Below are positions 24,309 through 34,105 of a DNA stretch of 64,000 bases, one piece after another. The notes below the pieces were generated by a model. That model searched no databases and had not been told where the DNA came from. It was given only the letters and a program-made list of their open reading frames with translations. Made by a program: the position numbers and the translations under genes. Origin of the DNA: Solibacillus cecembensis (GTDB taxonomy: Bacteria > Bacillota > Bacilli > Bacillales_A > Planococcaceae). Within the stretch, counting starts at the first letter, position 1, and every line of letters begins with the position of its first letter. The stretch spans positions 124,001-188,000 of the forward strand of contig NZ_LMBZ01000004.1 in assembly GCF_001439635.1 (NCBI RefSeq), given 5' to 3'.

Positions 24309-26522
24309 TTACTCGGTAACTGTTTTTACTTCATCTGTTTCTTCTAGCTTTTCATCCGAATCTTTAATAATTGGTTTTTCTACTTTACTAGCAGATAACC
24401 CTTCTTCTGCATATTTTTGCTTTAATTCAAAATACGCATCTAAAAATTCTCTCGCCGTTACATTCCCATGTGGTAAGTAATTACTATCACTAAAATTCGT
24501 CGTTGCCCATGGATAAATAATCGCATAAGCAATTTCTGGATCCTCAAATGGTGCATACCCGACATGAACGACATTAATCGTATCTGTACCATACTTTTCT
24601 TTTTGAGGTCCGTAATAAACTACTTGGGCTGTACCTGTTTTACCAGCAGCTGTGTATTTTGCTGTTTCAAATTGTCTACGCGCCGCACCCCTAGAGCCAA
24701 AATAAACGCGACGTAAACCTTCTTGAACATGTTCAATTTCTCTTTCCGTATTTTCGATACGATTTAAAATCGTTGGTGTTACTTCATCAACAACCTGACC
24801 TAAATTTTCACCATCTTTGGAAGGTTTACGGATTTCTTTCAGCATACGTGGCTGAATGCGATAACCTCCATTGGCGATCGTTGAAATGTATTGTACCATC
24901 TGCATTGGTGTATACGTATCAAACTGACCGATTGCTAAGTTTAGTAACTTGACATCTGTATCAGGATCCGCCTGGTAACCAATCGCTTCTCCTGGTAAAT
25001 CGATTCCTGTCGGTACACCTAGTCCAAACTGTGCATACTCATTGCGCATCGTTTGTAATGTACCTTTTGGTAAACTAAATCGCATACCTGGTGAATATGT
25101 TCGTCCACCGACACCCATCGCAATTTTAAACATATACACGTTGGAAGAGCGCTCTAATGCCGTTAAATCATCTAGCATAACACTGCCATGCTTATTGAAT
25201 AGGGTATTTAATGTAATATTTCCGATTCGCATTGGTGCATCGAGCATAACTGTCCCCGGTGTAATGACGCCCTCATTATACCCCATTAATACTGTTGCAG
25301 CCTTAACTATGGAACCTGCCTCATAAGCCGTCGTAAAAGTACCATAAGAATAATCCACAATATACGGCTTGCCTGTTTCTTTATCCTTTTCGATTTTCTT
25401 CCCACTTATCGAAAGTAGTTCACCCGTTTTTGGATTCATTGAAACCATGAAAGCACGATCTAATAATTCAGAGCCTCCTCTAGACTTTAGTTCTAGCAAT
25501 TGGCGCTCTAAAATTTCATCCGCTTTTTGTTGCAATTCAATATCAATCGTAGAAACTAAATCTTTTCCCGGTTCCCCATCATAGGTTGTAACCGTTTCGA
25601 CAACTTGCCCTTTTTTATTCGTTAAGTTTTTGACGATTGATTTTTCGCCTTGTAAAATTTCTTCGTATTGTGCTTCAAAATAACTTTCCCCTACACGATC
25701 GTTTCGCGAATAATCGCGTGCTAAATAGTGATTTAAGTCAGATTTCGGCACCCCTTTACTCGGTACTGTCGTTCGTCCTAAAACCGCTAATGGAGATAAT
25801 CGAACACGCTTCCAATCCGTAGTCGTATTCACACCTGGTAAATCCGTTAAATTTTCGGAAACACGTGCAAATTCATCGGCCGTTACATTTTCACCTTTAA
25901 TAATTTGTGGAGATAAGTTATAGCCAGTCATCATTTCACGATAAATCGCTAACACTTCCAGTTCAAATTCTGTCATTTGCGCTAGCTCTTCATCCGTTAT
26001 CCGCTCACGAATTCTTCGATCATACTCTGCATTGATCTCCTTTTTTTCAAGGTCTTCATTTTTGTCTCGGAATTCATCCATTTCTTTTTCTGTTACTTTC
26101 GCCTTTGCTTCTTCATTATTTAGAAGAATCCAGAAGTCCAATTGATCACGTTGTGTTATTTTATCAGTTGGCTGTTCGATTAAATGAGCTAACTTATTCG
26201 CAACTTCGAGCATTTCCGCTTGTTTCGTAGTTTGCATTTTCGTGTAAGTAATTGCATTTTCTGGCTGATTATCAATTAAAATTCGCCCATAACGGTCAAA
26301 AATTCGGCCGCGCGGTACACTTGTATTTACACGTACCTCTTCTTTCTCCTGTAATTTACGAACATAATCATCACCGTTGACAATTTGTAAAAATCCTAGG
26401 CGAAAAATTAATAAAGAAAACAGCAAAAATATTGAAAAGAAAAGGACGTTCATTCGAAAGGTTAAACTAGCGCGGTGCATTGCCTTTGGATTCGATGTAC
26501 GATTTTGTGGTAATTTTCGCAA
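24309..26522 (-). CDS. pbpA: Class B penicillin-binding protein, PBP2A (PbpA/PbpH) type
   Basis: Elongation-type D,D-transpeptidase of 737 residues that cross-links peptidoglycan with RodA. One membrane anchor (about 25-47) is followed by a PBP dimerisation domain (about 60-310, RGRIFDRYGRILIDN) and a transpeptidase domain (about 360-690). Active-site motifs are SIVK in YEAGSIVKAA, SSN in ERSSNVYM and KTGT in AAGKTGTAQVV. The C-terminal tail is long and acidic. The start is a TTG at 26522 behind GGGGAG. Placement next to pst and near sodA/yqgC is as in B. subtilis pbpA, supporting PBP2A over FtsI-like proteins. Confidence 0.92.
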   Translation of the reverse strand: MRKLPQNRTSNPKAMHRASLTFRMNVLFFSIFLLFSLLIFRLGFLQIVNGDDYVRKLQEKEEVRVNTSVPRGRIFDRYGRILIDNQPENAITYTKMQTTKQAEMLEVANKLAHLIEQPTDKITQRDQLDFWILLNNEEAKAKVTEKEMDEFRDKNEDLEKKEINAEYDRRIRERITDEELAQMTEFELEVLAIYREMMTGYNLSPQIIKGENVTADEFARVSENLTDLPGVNTTTDWKRVRLSPLAVLGRTTVPSKGVPKSDLNHYLARDYSRNDRVGESYFEAQYEEILQGEKSIVKNLTNKKGQVVETVTTYDGEPGKDLVSTIDIELQQKADEILERQLLELKSRGGSELLDRAFMVSMNPKTGELLSISGKKIEKDKETGKPYIVDYSYGTFTTAYEAGSIVKAATVLMGYNEGVITPGTVMLDAPMRIGNITLNTLFNKHGSVMLDDLTALERSSNVYMFKIAMGVGGRTYSPGMRFSLPKGTLQTMRNEYAQFGLGVPTGIDLPGEAIGYQADPDTDVKLLNLAIGQFDTYTPMQMVQYISTIANGGYRIQPRMLKEIRKPSKDGENLGQVVDEVTPTILNRIENTEREIEHVQEGLRRVYFGSRGAARRQFETAKYTAAGKTGTAQVVYYGPQKEKYGTDTINVVHVGYAPFEDPEIAYAIIYPWATTNFSDSNYLPHGNVTAREFLDAYFELKQKYAEEGLSASKVEKPIIKDSDEKLEETDEVKTVTE

Positions 26523-26710
26523 TAAAAACTCCCCTTTCCTTATATGATTCCCTTTAGTTTATAACATTGTCACGTCTATTTAGTATAACATTGTGACTGC
26601 TTTGAAAAAAGGGCGTAGTTAACATTAAGACGGCTTGAAAAAAATAAAGGTTTCCAATTTAGTTTGATTCGGTCAAAATGATATTAAAATAGTTCATTTG
26701 AGGTGGAAAA

Positions 26711-27079
26711 ATGGCTTTTATAGCAGTTGGAATTGGGGGTGCTTTCGGTGCAATATTGCGCTATTTAATAAGTGAATGGACCATTGTTTCGTCTAGCTTT
26801 CCTTATGTAACATTAGGCATTAATTTTTTTGGTAGTTTTTTGCTTGCTTATCTACTTATACGGCAAACATTCATCCAAAATCCCCTCATGAAATTGGGGA
26901 TAACGACGGGCTTTTTAGGCGGCTTTACGACCTTTTCCACATTTAGTTTGGAAGCGTTGTCGTTATTGCAGCAGCACATGTATGGGTACGCCTTTATTTA
27001 TGTCGTTTGCAGTAGTCTCGGCTGCGTACTAGCAAGCTTTGTAGGGTTTCGACTTGCTAAAAGGGGGGAACATGTTTGA
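26711..27079 (+). CDS. crcB: Fluoride channel subunit CrcB/FluC 1
   Basis: Four-helix membrane protein of 122 residues exporting fluoride. Typical segments are GGAFGAILRYLISEW, YVTLGINFFGSFLLAYL with the channel Asn, and TTGFLGGFTTFSTFSLE with the Phe/Thr-lined pore. An AGGTGG site precedes the ATG. Its stop overlaps the start of a second crcB, so the two subunits are probably made together and form a heterodimer. I looked for a fluoride riboswitch in 26523-26710 and did not find its consensus. Confidence 0.93.
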   Translation: MAFIAVGIGGAFGAILRYLISEWTIVSSSFPYVTLGINFFGSFLLAYLLIRQTFIQNPLMKLGITTGFLGGFTTFSTFSLEALSLLQQHMYGYAFIYVVCSSLGCVLASFVGFRLAKRGEHV

Positions 27080-27420
27080 TATATGTTGCACTTGGTGGCT
27101 TTTTTGGAGCGATTGCAAGATACGGATTAAGTCAATTCATTCGTTCGATTTTTAATACGGCCTATCCGATTGCTACTTTTTTTATAAATAGTCTCGGTTC
27201 ATTTCTCATCGGAATTGCTATCGGACAAGGCTATTCAAACTCAGCTCATCTTTTTGCAGTCATTGGTTTTTTAGGTACATTTACAACCTTTTCTACATTT
27301 TCATTTGAAGTTATTCAATTATTCGAAAAAAAAGAAGCGAAAAAAGCTCTCCTTTATTTGATGAGCTCCGTTTTGTTCGGCATTTTATTTGCTACGATTG
27401 GCTTTCAATTAAGTTATTGA
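27076..27420 (+). CDS. crcB: Fluoride channel subunit CrcB/FluC 2
   Basis: 114-residue partner of the preceding protein with the same pattern: GGFFGAIARYGLSQF, FFINSLGSFLIG and GFLGTFTTFSTFSFEV. The start is a TTG at 27076, seven bases after GGGGGG, overlapping the TGA of the first gene by four bases (TTGA), a sign of coupled translation. Paired crcB genes that encode the two halves of one dual-topology channel are usual in Bacilli. Confidence 0.93.
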   Translation: MIYVALGGFFGAIARYGLSQFIRSIFNTAYPIATFFINSLGSFLIGIAIGQGYSNSAHLFAVIGFLGTFTTFSTFSFEVIQLFEKKEAKKALLYLMSSVLFGILFATIGFQLSY

Positions 27421-27433
27421 GACTCCAAAAATA

Positions 27434-27459
27434 CGTGCTCCTCACTTGTGAGAAGCACA
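27434..27459 (+). terminator. Possible terminator of the crcB pair
   Basis: GTGCT/AGCAC and CTCAC/GTGAG stem with one mismatch. The following sequence is only weakly T-rich. The remaining stretch to 27613 shows no gene. Confidence 0.45.
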
Positions 27460-27613
27460 ATAATTTGCAAGTTCTGCTATATTTGAACCTATAATTGCTA
27501 TTAAATTTTTTTAAAGTAATTGTCTTTACTTATCCCCTCGCGAAATGATTAGCTATCAATTAGTTTTAAATCCTCTGATTCAATTGGACTTAAAACTATC
27601 GCTGTAAAAATCG

Positions 27614-28051
27614 TTATTTCGCTAGTTGATGTTCATAAAGCGAAACCCAATCTTCCACCGTCATTTTTTGGCAAAGTTCTGCGATTAATTCGTATGGGAT
27701 ATGTTTGGTAGACGTCCACCGAATACAACTTTTCCCCATATTTAATTTCGTTGGTACATTTTCTCGGTAGGCCTCTTGAAACCAGTGCAGTAACTCTGGT
27801 TCAGCATAAATACCGAGGTGATAAAGGGCTAAATGGCGTTTTTGTGGTGATATACTTAAAAACGGTAAGGGTTCACCTGGTGTACAATGGTAACCTTTTG
27901 GATAAGTTGTAAGCGGTACACTATAAGCAATCATATTTCGATCACGTGTCTTTTCAAATCCTTCAGGTAAATTTTCATCTACAGTTGTCATTAATTTAAT
28001 AAATGCATCATGCCACTTTTCATCTATTTCAGCGATAAATTCTTCAAACAT
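27614..28051 (-). CDS. DUF1801 family protein
   Basis: 145-residue cytoplasmic protein of the DUF1801 (YdhG-like) family. It has the characteristic MIAYSVPLTTYPKGYHC, SPQKRHLALYHLGIY and LNMGKSCIRW segments. No catalytic function is established. AGGTGG precedes the ATG. Downstream on the same strand is nothing before the convergent crcB pair. Confidence 0.82.
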   Translation of the reverse strand: MFEEFIAEIDEKWHDAFIKLMTTVDENLPEGFEKTRDRNMIAYSVPLTTYPKGYHCTPGEPLPFLSISPQKRHLALYHLGIYAEPELLHWFQEAYRENVPTKLNMGKSCIRWTSTKHIPYELIAELCQKMTVEDWVSLYEHQLAK

Positions 28052-28114
28052 GGTACCACCTCATTTTGGATTATTTAATACATATTTTATCGTATAACAG
28101 TAAAAAAGGCATAG

Positions 28115-28145
28115 AAAAAAGCATGCTAAGTTATACTTAACATGC
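28115..28145 (-). terminator. Terminator of sodA
   Basis: Minus strand GCATG/CATGC and TAAGT/ACTTA stem with a single mismatch and a run of six T residues, 16 bases after the sodA stop. Confidence 0.75.
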
Positions 28146-28160
28146 CTTTGAATGATTTTA

Positions 28161-28766
28161 TTATTTAGCAGCTTGGAATTTAGCTTCTACTACATCCCAG
28201 TTTACGATGTTCCAGAAAGCACCAATGTAGTCTGGACGACGGTTTTGGTAGTTTAAGTAGTAAGCATGCTCCCAAACGTCTAAGCCTAGGATTGGCGTTT
28301 TGCCTTCCATTACTGGAGAATCTTGATTTGGAGTTGAAGTTACAGCAACTGAGTCACCATCAACGATTAACCAAGCCCAGCCTGAACCGAAACGAGTTGT
28401 TGCCGCTTTAGCAAACTCTTCTTTGAAAGCGTCAAATGAACCGAATTTTGCATCGATTGCAGCTGCCACTTCGCCTACTGGAGTAGTTGAACCGCCTGGA
28501 GCGATTAATTCCCAGAATAATGAGTGGTTAGCATGTCCGCCACCATGATTACGTACTGGTGTTTGTTTGTCAGCTGGAAGTGCATCGATGTCTGAGATTA
28601 ACTCAATAAGATCTTTGCCTGCAAATTCAGTACCTTCTACCGCTGCGTTTAAACCTAAAACGTACGTATTGTGGTGTTTTGTGTGGTGAATTTCCATTGT
28701 TTTTGCATCGATATGTGGTTCTAATGCGTCATACGCGTAAGTTAATTGTGGTAATTCAAAAGCCAT
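28161..28766 (-). CDS. sodA: Superoxide dismutase, Fe/Mn family
   Basis: 201-residue superoxide dismutase converting superoxide to peroxide and oxygen in the cytoplasm. Metal ligands are in [12 protein letters not shown] (His), NHSLFWE (His), and [15 protein letters not shown] (Asp and His). Position next to yqgC and near pbpA is that of sodA of B. subtilis, which uses manganese; the sequence alone does not separate Mn from Fe with certainty. An AGGGAGG-type site precedes the ATG. Confidence 0.96.
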   Translation of the reverse strand: MAFELPQLTYAYDALEPHIDAKTMEIHHTKHHNTYVLGLNAAVEGTEFAGKDLIELISDIDALPADKQTPVRNHGGGHANHSLFWELIAPGGSTTPVGEVAAAIDAKFGSFDAFKEEFAKAATTRFGSGWAWLIVDGDSVAVTSTPNQDSPVMEGKTPILGLDVWEHAYYLNYQNRRPDYIGAFWNIVNWDVVEAKFQAAK

Positions 28767-28972
28767 TGTGAATTCCTCCCTGGAATAAATATTAATGTTG
28801 ATTACACTACTAGGTTATCAAATATATGTGCTTCATTCAATGAAAAAAATAGTAGATTTAACATTTCAGTCTTTTGACGGAAACACTGTCTTTCTTTTCT
28901 ATTCATTAATCTAGTAATGTTTTCCATATATAGTGTACGATAAAGCGTCTCAATTTTTCAAATAATCGCTCC

Positions 28973-29452
28973 TCAAATGGAAACAATAAATAGTATTATC
29001 ATAATTACTTGAATGATACCTTTTGTCACAACAGAAGTTAAAAATCCGATAACCGATCCGACGCCTACTTTTACCGCTTGTTGAATCGATGTACGTTCCA
29101 CAATGAGCTCTCCAATAATTGCGCCTAAAAACGGACCTGCAATAATACCTGCGAACGGAATGACAAATGGGCCGACTAACAAACCAATTGTACTTCCCCA
29201 CATACCCGCTTTTGATCCACCAAATTTTTTAACGCCAATTATATTTGAAATTGTATCCGCAACAAACAGTAAAATAACGAATAAAATTTCGATTAACCAA
29301 AACCACCATGGTAAATCGGCAAAGCTATAAAACAAGCCATACGCAATGAAACCGCCTACTATAAAAATAACCGATGGAATAATCGGATAAACGAGTCCAA
29401 TAAATGCGATGGCAAATAGTGCAATAATAATTGTCCATGCTAAAATGTCCAA
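28973..29452 (-). CDS. yqgC: DUF456 membrane protein YqgC
   Basis: 159-residue integral membrane protein with about four to five helices and glycine-zipper-like segments such as [20 protein letters not shown], the hallmark of DUF456. The start is taken as a TTG at 29452, nine bases after AAAGGAA; the longer frame runs through that site. Neighbour of sodA as in B. subtilis. Molecular role unknown. Confidence 0.85.
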   Translation of the reverse strand: MDILAWTIIIALFAIAFIGLVYPIIPSVIFIVGGFIAYGLFYSFADLPWWFWLIEILFVILLFVADTISNIIGVKKFGGSKAGMWGSTIGLLVGPFVIPFAGIIAGPFLGAIIGELIVERTSIQQAVKVGVGSVIGFLTSVVTKGIIQVIMIILFIVSI

Positions 29453-29658
29453 ACAGCAAATCTTCCTTTCCAATTTTGAAACTTATTTTTTTACTTCCTT
29501 ACGATTCTCCTATTCATGTCCTCTAAAATTATACGATATGTATCAGTTAAAAGTTTCATTTATTTCAGGTGGTGAATGTGGATAGCCTTTCTATTCTAGC
29601 CCATCCTACAAAACTATAATTTTTCATGTTAAAATACATGTCAAAGGAGTTAATACAT

Positions 29659-30168
29659 ATGAAAATTTCTCACATGCAATTATTAATTGATAGTTTAATG
29701 AGCCCGAAAAAATTAGGGGCTTATCGTATTTTATCTATTGGGAAGGTGATGCAATACGCCTTTTTACTTATTACATTATTAACCGCTTTTTCTTTTGGTC
29801 AATTCGTTACTACCGGGGCAGATGCTGTATTTAACTATGGTGATATCGAACAATATGTAGCGGACATAAAGTGGATTGTTTACCCAATTGCGGTTGTTTT
29901 TTTATTTGTGATGAGCACCGCCATTTATTTTATGAAAGTCAGCTTATATGCTCTAGCTGGGCAATTTTTAGTGAAGCCAATGAAGCGCCGCGGTGAATAC
30001 CGTCAAGTTTGGCGTACAGCTGTTTTTGCTAGCACTTGGGCCACATTGCTCTCGATGTTTGGTAGTTTATTGCCGATTTCGTCAACAATCATTACGCTCA
30101 TCAGCATTTTTATTACGATGGCGTTTATTATTTTCGCGTTAACAAAATATCCACTTGAAAAAAAATGA
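29659..30168 (+). CDS. yqgB: DUF1189 membrane protein, YqgB-like
   Basis: 169-residue membrane protein with four helices: an N-terminal amphipathic stretch, a long loop around NYGDIEQYVADIKW, and a conserved VWRTAVFASTWATLLS region. This is the DUF1189 pattern. The ATG at 29659 follows AAAGGAG; codons upstream to 29626 have no site. Divergent from yqgC, giving the yqgB/yqgC neighbourhood of B. subtilis. Function unknown. Confidence 0.78.
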   Translation: MKISHMQLLIDSLMSPKKLGAYRILSIGKVMQYAFLLITLLTAFSFGQFVTTGADAVFNYGDIEQYVADIKWIVYPIAVVFLFVMSTAIYFMKVSLYALAGQFLVKPMKRRGEYRQVWRTAVFASTWATLLSMFGSLLPISSTIITLISIFITMAFIIFALTKYPLEKK

Positions 30169-30242
30169 ATGAATCCCTCTATCTCACATATAGTTTAGAA
30201 AGTAGTTTTTAATCTATGAAAATGAGAGACGGAGGGATTTTT

Positions 30243-30578
30243 TTGCGAATATTAATTGCCTCGATCATTATCGTTGCCATTGCCTTTGTGATTAAGGTCG
30301 ATTTACAAGAAGGCACATTGCCACTCGCATCCTTTTATCAGTCAAAAACCGATTGCCAAAACGAGGAAGAACTCACGTATGTGACCGTTCAAGTAATGGA
30401 AGGTGATACGATGTATAGCCTATTTGCAGCAACCCCATCTCCTACCAAAATGACCTACCCAGATCGCCTTGCGAAATTTTATCAATTGAACCCACACTTA
30501 CAACTACAATCACTCGTTCCAGGTGAACAAATCTTAATGCCAATGCAAACAATTGCCAAAAAAAATTGCACAAATTGA
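30243..30578 (+). CDS. Small membrane-anchored LysM-like protein
   Basis: 111 residues from a TTG at 30243, seven bases after GGAGGG; the ATG at 30216 has no site. One N-terminal helix (about 2-18) serves as membrane anchor or signal. The rest contains a LysM-like module from TVQVMEGDTMYSLF to LQSLVPGEQILMPM, expected to bind peptidoglycan. Two Cys (after QSKTD and near the C-terminus) flank the module and could pair. Lies just upstream of ispG in the same direction. Role unknown. Confidence 0.7.
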   Translation: MRILIASIIIVAIAFVIKVDLQEGTLPLASFYQSKTDCQNEEELTYVTVQVMEGDTMYSLFAATPSPTKMTYPDRLAKFYQLNPHLQLQSLVPGEQILMPMQTIAKKNCTN

Positions 30579-30706
30579 AATCGTAGCGTTTCTTCCTTGT
30601 CCTTATAATCAGACACTGATAAAATAAGGAACAGTGACGGCTTACATAAAGAATAGTTGAATCGATTCAACTACACATTCAAAAGCCTGAGAAGGAGAGA
30701 ATTTTC

Positions 30707-31810
30707 ATGAGTGAAATCGTTCACCGTACGAAAACGCGTCCTGTGCGTGTCGGTAATTTAACAATTGGTGGCAATAACGAAGTCGTAATTCAAAGTATGT
30801 GTACGACAAAAACACATGATGTTGAAGCGACTGTCGCTGAAATTAAACGTTTAGAAGAGGCTGGATGCCAAATTGTACGTGTTGCTGTTCCTGATGAACG
30901 CGCAGCAAATGCCATTCCAGAAATAAAAAAACAAATCAATATCCCCCTTGTTGCGGATATTCACTTTGACTACAAATTAGCATTAAAAGCAATTGAAGGC
31001 GGCATTGATAAAGTTCGTATTAACCCAGGTAATATCGGACGTCGCGAAAAAGTAGAAGCTGTTGTTAATGCAGCAAAAGCTAAAGGAATTCCAATTCGTA
31101 TTGGGGTAAACGCTGGTTCATTAGAGCGTCATATCCTTGAAAAATATGGTTACCCAACTGCAGATGGAATGGTCGAATCAGCCCTTCATCACATTAAAAT
31201 TCTAGAAGATTTAGACTTCCACGATATTATTGTGTCGATGAAAGCATCTGACGTAAACCTTGCTATTGAAGCGTATGAAAAAGCGGCAAAAGCTTTTGAT
31301 TACCCACTTCACTTAGGAATTACAGAGTCTGGTACATTGTTTGCCGGTACGGTAAAATCCGCAGCTGGTTTAGGTGCCATTTTATCAAAAGGCATCGGTA
31401 ATACATTGCGTATTTCCCTTTCTGCTGACCCAGTAGAAGAAATTAAAGTAGCACGTGAATTATTAAAATCATTTGCTTTAGCTTCGAATATGGCGACATT
31501 AATTTCATGTCCAACTTGTGGTCGTATTGAAATCGATTTAATTTCGATTGCGAATGAAGTAGAAGAATATATTTCAAAATTGGATGTGCCTTTAAAAGTA
31601 GCGGTACTTGGTTGTGCAGTAAACGGACCAGGTGAAGCACGTGAAGCAGATATCGGCATTGCTGGTGCTCGTGGTGAAGGACTATTATTCATGAAGGGCA
31701 AAACGGTTCGAAAAGTGCCAGAGGAAACTATGGTAGACGAACTGAAAAAAGAAATTGATAAATTAGTAGCTGAAATGGTTAAAGCACGCGAAGCTGAAGC
31801 AAATGCGTAG
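30707..31810 (+). CDS. ispG: 4-hydroxy-3-methylbut-2-en-1-yl diphosphate synthase
   Basis: Iron-sulfur enzyme (GcpE) of the MEP isoprenoid pathway, 367 residues; it converts MEcPP to HMBPP. A TIM-barrel N-terminal part ([29 protein letters not shown]) is joined to the C-terminal [4Fe-4S] domain. The cluster Cys residues lie in SCPTCGR and [11 protein letters not shown]. The electron donor (flavodoxin or ferredoxin) is not shown. AAGGAGAG precedes the ATG. yqfW follows after 15 bases. Confidence 0.97.
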   Translation: MSEIVHRTKTRPVRVGNLTIGGNNEVVIQSMCTTKTHDVEATVAEIKRLEEAGCQIVRVAVPDERAANAIPEIKKQINIPLVADIHFDYKLALKAIEGGIDKVRINPGNIGRREKVEAVVNAAKAKGIPIRIGVNAGSLERHILEKYGYPTADGMVESALHHIKILEDLDFHDIIVSMKASDVNLAIEAYEKAAKAFDYPLHLGITESGTLFAGTVKSAAGLGAILSKGIGNTLRISLSADPVEEIKVARELLKSFALASNMATLISCPTCGRIEIDLISIANEVEEYISKLDVPLKVAVLGCAVNGPGEAREADIGIAGARGEGLLFMKGKTVRKVPEETMVDELKKEIDKLVAEMVKAREAEANA

Positions 31811-31825
31811 ATAGGAGTTGAGGAA

Positions 31826-32401
31826 ATGACACCTTTAAAACACCGATTCGGCATTGATATTGATGGGACGGTTACTTGTCCTTCTACATTACTTCCACAT
31901 ATTAATAAGCAATATAATATTAATATGACATTAGCAGATGTAACAGATTATGATTTTTTAAGTGGCTTTCCGTATCCTGTTAACCGTGATGAATTCCAAG
32001 CGTGGTTTAAGAAAAATGAGCCATTAATGTACGAGGCAAGCGAGTTAGCTGAAAATGCTTTGCAAATTTTACAGCTATGGCAGCCGAAGTATGAACTGTA
32101 TTATATTTCAGCTCGCGGGACAAACGTTCTAGATATTACGCAAAACTGGTTCCATGCATTCGATGTGCCATACGATCATATTGAACTAATCGGCAGCCAT
32201 GATAAAATTTCGATGGCCAAGAAGCATCAAGTAGAGGCTTTTTTCGAGGATAAGCATGACAACGCTGTGGAAATTGCAGAACAATTGAACATTCCGGTTA
32301 TTTTATTCAATACCCCTTATAACCAGCGATCCGTTCCAACTAATGTTATCCGCGTAAACAATTGGTTAGAGGCGAATCAATGGATTTCTAAAAACTTTTA
32401 A
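31826..32401 (+). CDS. yqfW: HAD-superfamily 5'-nucleotidase, YqfW-like
   Basis: 191-residue phosphatase of the 5'(3')-deoxyribonucleotidase family. Catalytic DIDGTVT supplies the nucleophile and acid Asp, YYISARGT is motif II and AFFEDKHDNAVEIAEQ is motif IV; the Lys motif lies between. In B. subtilis yqfW also neighbours ispG. It would dephosphorylate a nucleotide or related phosphate, exact substrate unknown. TAGGAG precedes the ATG; probably co-transcribed with ispG. Confidence 0.85.
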   Translation: MTPLKHRFGIDIDGTVTCPSTLLPHINKQYNINMTLADVTDYDFLSGFPYPVNRDEFQAWFKKNEPLMYEASELAENALQILQLWQPKYELYYISARGTNVLDITQNWFHAFDVPYDHIELIGSHDKISMAKKHQVEAFFEDKHDNAVEIAEQLNIPVILFNTPYNQRSVPTNVIRVNNWLEANQWISKNF

Positions 32402-32409
32402 TACGCACT

Positions 32410-32455
32410 AAAAAAGAAACAACTCAGGTTATTTGAATCTGAGTTGTTTCTTTTT
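32410..32455. terminator. Bidirectional terminator after yqfW
   Basis: Perfect stem of about 17 bases (AAAGAAACAACTCAG and its complement) with A and T runs on the two sides, between convergent yqfW and the murein cluster. Confidence 0.9.
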
Positions 32456-32500
32456 AATTTGAATTTCAACGAGATATTCATAACACCTCTATTTTACCTT

Positions 32501-33313
32501 TTAAAACAAACTCCCCACACCTGTGATCGTCGTAGCTAAGTCTTCACGATAATTTTCATGCTTAGGATTTAAACTGTTAACATTCACTTCATTGCCACCA
32601 AGCGAAGAATGAATATAGCAATCATCGCCAATATACATAGCCACGTGCTCTGGAAAGAACAGTAAATCACCGCGCTGCATGTCTTTTTGGTCGATTGCCT
32701 TTAGCGGGAAGCCGTCGATGATTTTTGCATCTCGGTAAATATACGCGCCATTGAACATGTACGCCATCGAGCAAAGCCCAGAACAATCAATCCCAGCCGG
32801 CGTTTTCCCACCCCAGCGATAAGGCGTTCCTAAATAGCTAAAGGCTGTTTCCACCACTTGCTCACGGAATACCGCTTGATTTAACGTATACACATGAGTA
32901 CGTTCCTGTACCCACATACTTCTTACATAACCAATTTCCCCTGTAACTAAACGAACTTTTGTCCAGCCCTTTTCGACTTCAATATCTTCAATCACTTGAA
33001 TAAAAGCACCGCGTGGTAAAGTAATCATTTTTTCACTTTGAATGATTGGACTTACTAAAACATCTGCAAAACTTTGAATAACGACATGTTTTGCTTGTTC
33101 AATCCAGGTATTTTTTAATGCTTCATCGACATCAATATTTTCCTTTAAGCAATAGCCTTCATAACGATAAAACGTGCGAATTTTCGCCCAATTCTCATCG
33201 ACATGTTCGATTATTTCAACTGGCATTCCATATAAAGCTTCATCTGCTATTTCCGATTGTATATTCGGTTCTGCATGCAAATTAGCAATGGCTACCTTTA
33301 TAAGTGCATTCAT
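32501..33313 (-). CDS. ykfC: NlpC/P60 gamma-D-glutamyl-L-diamino acid endopeptidase, YkfC-like
   Basis: Cys peptidase of 270 residues that cuts the gamma-D-Glu-L-diamino acid bond in free murein peptides. Two SH3b domains (about 5-60 and 75-135) precede an NlpC/P60 domain with the catalytic Cys in GIDCSGLCSMAY and His in FFPEHVAMYIGD; the third polar residue is probably the His in CYIHSSLGG. Without a signal peptide it acts in the cytoplasm, as YkfC does on L-Ala-D-Glu-mDap. GAGGAA precedes the ATG. Last gene of the minus-strand cluster with ldcA and the peptide transporter. Confidence 0.9.
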   Translation of the reverse strand: MNALIKVAIANLHAEPNIQSEIADEALYGMPVEIIEHVDENWAKIRTFYRYEGYCLKENIDVDEALKNTWIEQAKHVVIQSFADVLVSPIIQSEKMITLPRGAFIQVIEDIEVEKGWTKVRLVTGEIGYVRSMWVQERTHVYTLNQAVFREQVVETAFSYLGTPYRWGGKTPAGIDCSGLCSMAYMFNGAYIYRDAKIIDGFPLKAIDQKDMQRGDLLFFPEHVAMYIGDDCYIHSSLGGNEVNVNSLNPKHENYREDLATTITGVGSLF

Positions 33314-33328
33314 TTTAATAAATTCCTC

Positions 33329-34105
33329 CTATCCTTTTTGAAAATATGCATATGCAATTTTTGAAATTTGACCGATATATTGCCTCGCCTTGTCATTGTC
33401 CGTGACCTCAGTTAAGAACACACCGATAAAATAATCCACTTGTTCCGTAAAAACAATGCCAACATCATGGTCAACGGTATCCAAACCACCCGTTTTATGC
33501 GCAATTTTGACGTCATCGACTAAATATCGTTTGAGCGATTCATGACTTCTTTGACGCAATAAAATATTGAGCGCAACCTCATTCCATTCACGTGCTAGCA
33601 ATGTCCCAGCATAAATTTGTTGAAATAAATGCTGCATATCGCGAGCCGTTGTGACATTATCTAAACCTTGTTGTTGGCGCTCAAAATCCATCATTTTGCG
33701 CTGAACCGCTGTCGATTTTAACCCGATATGCTGAAAATAGTCATTTAATGCCTCGAAGCCAATCAAATCGATACACATATTTGTTGCCGTATTATCACTT
33801 GTAATAATCATCCACAGCAGTAGCTCATGCAATGTAGCCTTCTTTTGCTGTTGCTCGGTTAGTACACTAAAATCAACGATATTGGTATCTGTGATTGGTA
33901 CCTTTTGTGAAAGCTGTCCATTCGTTTTTTCAAGATGATGTAATACTGCCATCAAAATCGGCACTTTAATGACACTCGCACTTGAAAAAACAGCATCTTT
34001 ATTTTTCTCTATAAATAGCTGATTCGTTCGATAATCTTGGATGATGACATGCACACGATACGGGATGTCATCAAGTAATTGCGCCAACTGTTGTTGATAC
34101 ATCAT
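33329..34105 (-). CDS. Class A beta-lactamase-like serine hydrolase, cytoplasmic
   Basis: 258-residue protein of the serine beta-lactamase/D,D-peptidase fold. Motifs: SVIK in SSASVIKVPIL, SDN in MIITSDNTATN and KTG in AHKTGGLDTVDHD. An Omega-loop-like DFERQQQGLDNVTTA contains a Glu, but the ExxLN pattern is not exact. There is no signal peptide, which is unusual for a beta-lactamase and suggests an internal substrate such as a D-amino-acid peptide or ester. The start overlaps the stop of ldcA, so it is translated with the murein-peptide genes. Activity is inferred from context. Confidence 0.82.
   Translation of the reverse strand: MMYQQQLAQLLDDIPYRVHVIIQDYRTNQLFIEKNKDAVFSSASVIKVPILMAVLHHLEKTNGQLSQKVPITDTNIVDFSVLTEQQQKKATLHELLLWMIITSDNTATNMCIDLIGFEALNDYFQHIGLKSTAVQRKMMDFERQQQGLDNVTTARDMQHLFQQIYAGTLLAREWNEVALNILLRQRSHESLKRYLVDDVKIAHKTGGLDTVDHDVGIVFTEQVDYFIGVFLTEVTDNDKARQYIGQISKIAYAYFQKG

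Noticed and set aside
26523..26710. Possible fluoride riboswitch before the crcB pair
   Set aside because: The conserved fluoride-aptamer sequences could not be found on the plus strand.
31309..31854. 181-codon frame antisense to ispG
   Set aside because: Shadow of a well-conserved gene; Ser/Pro-rich composition and no binding site.
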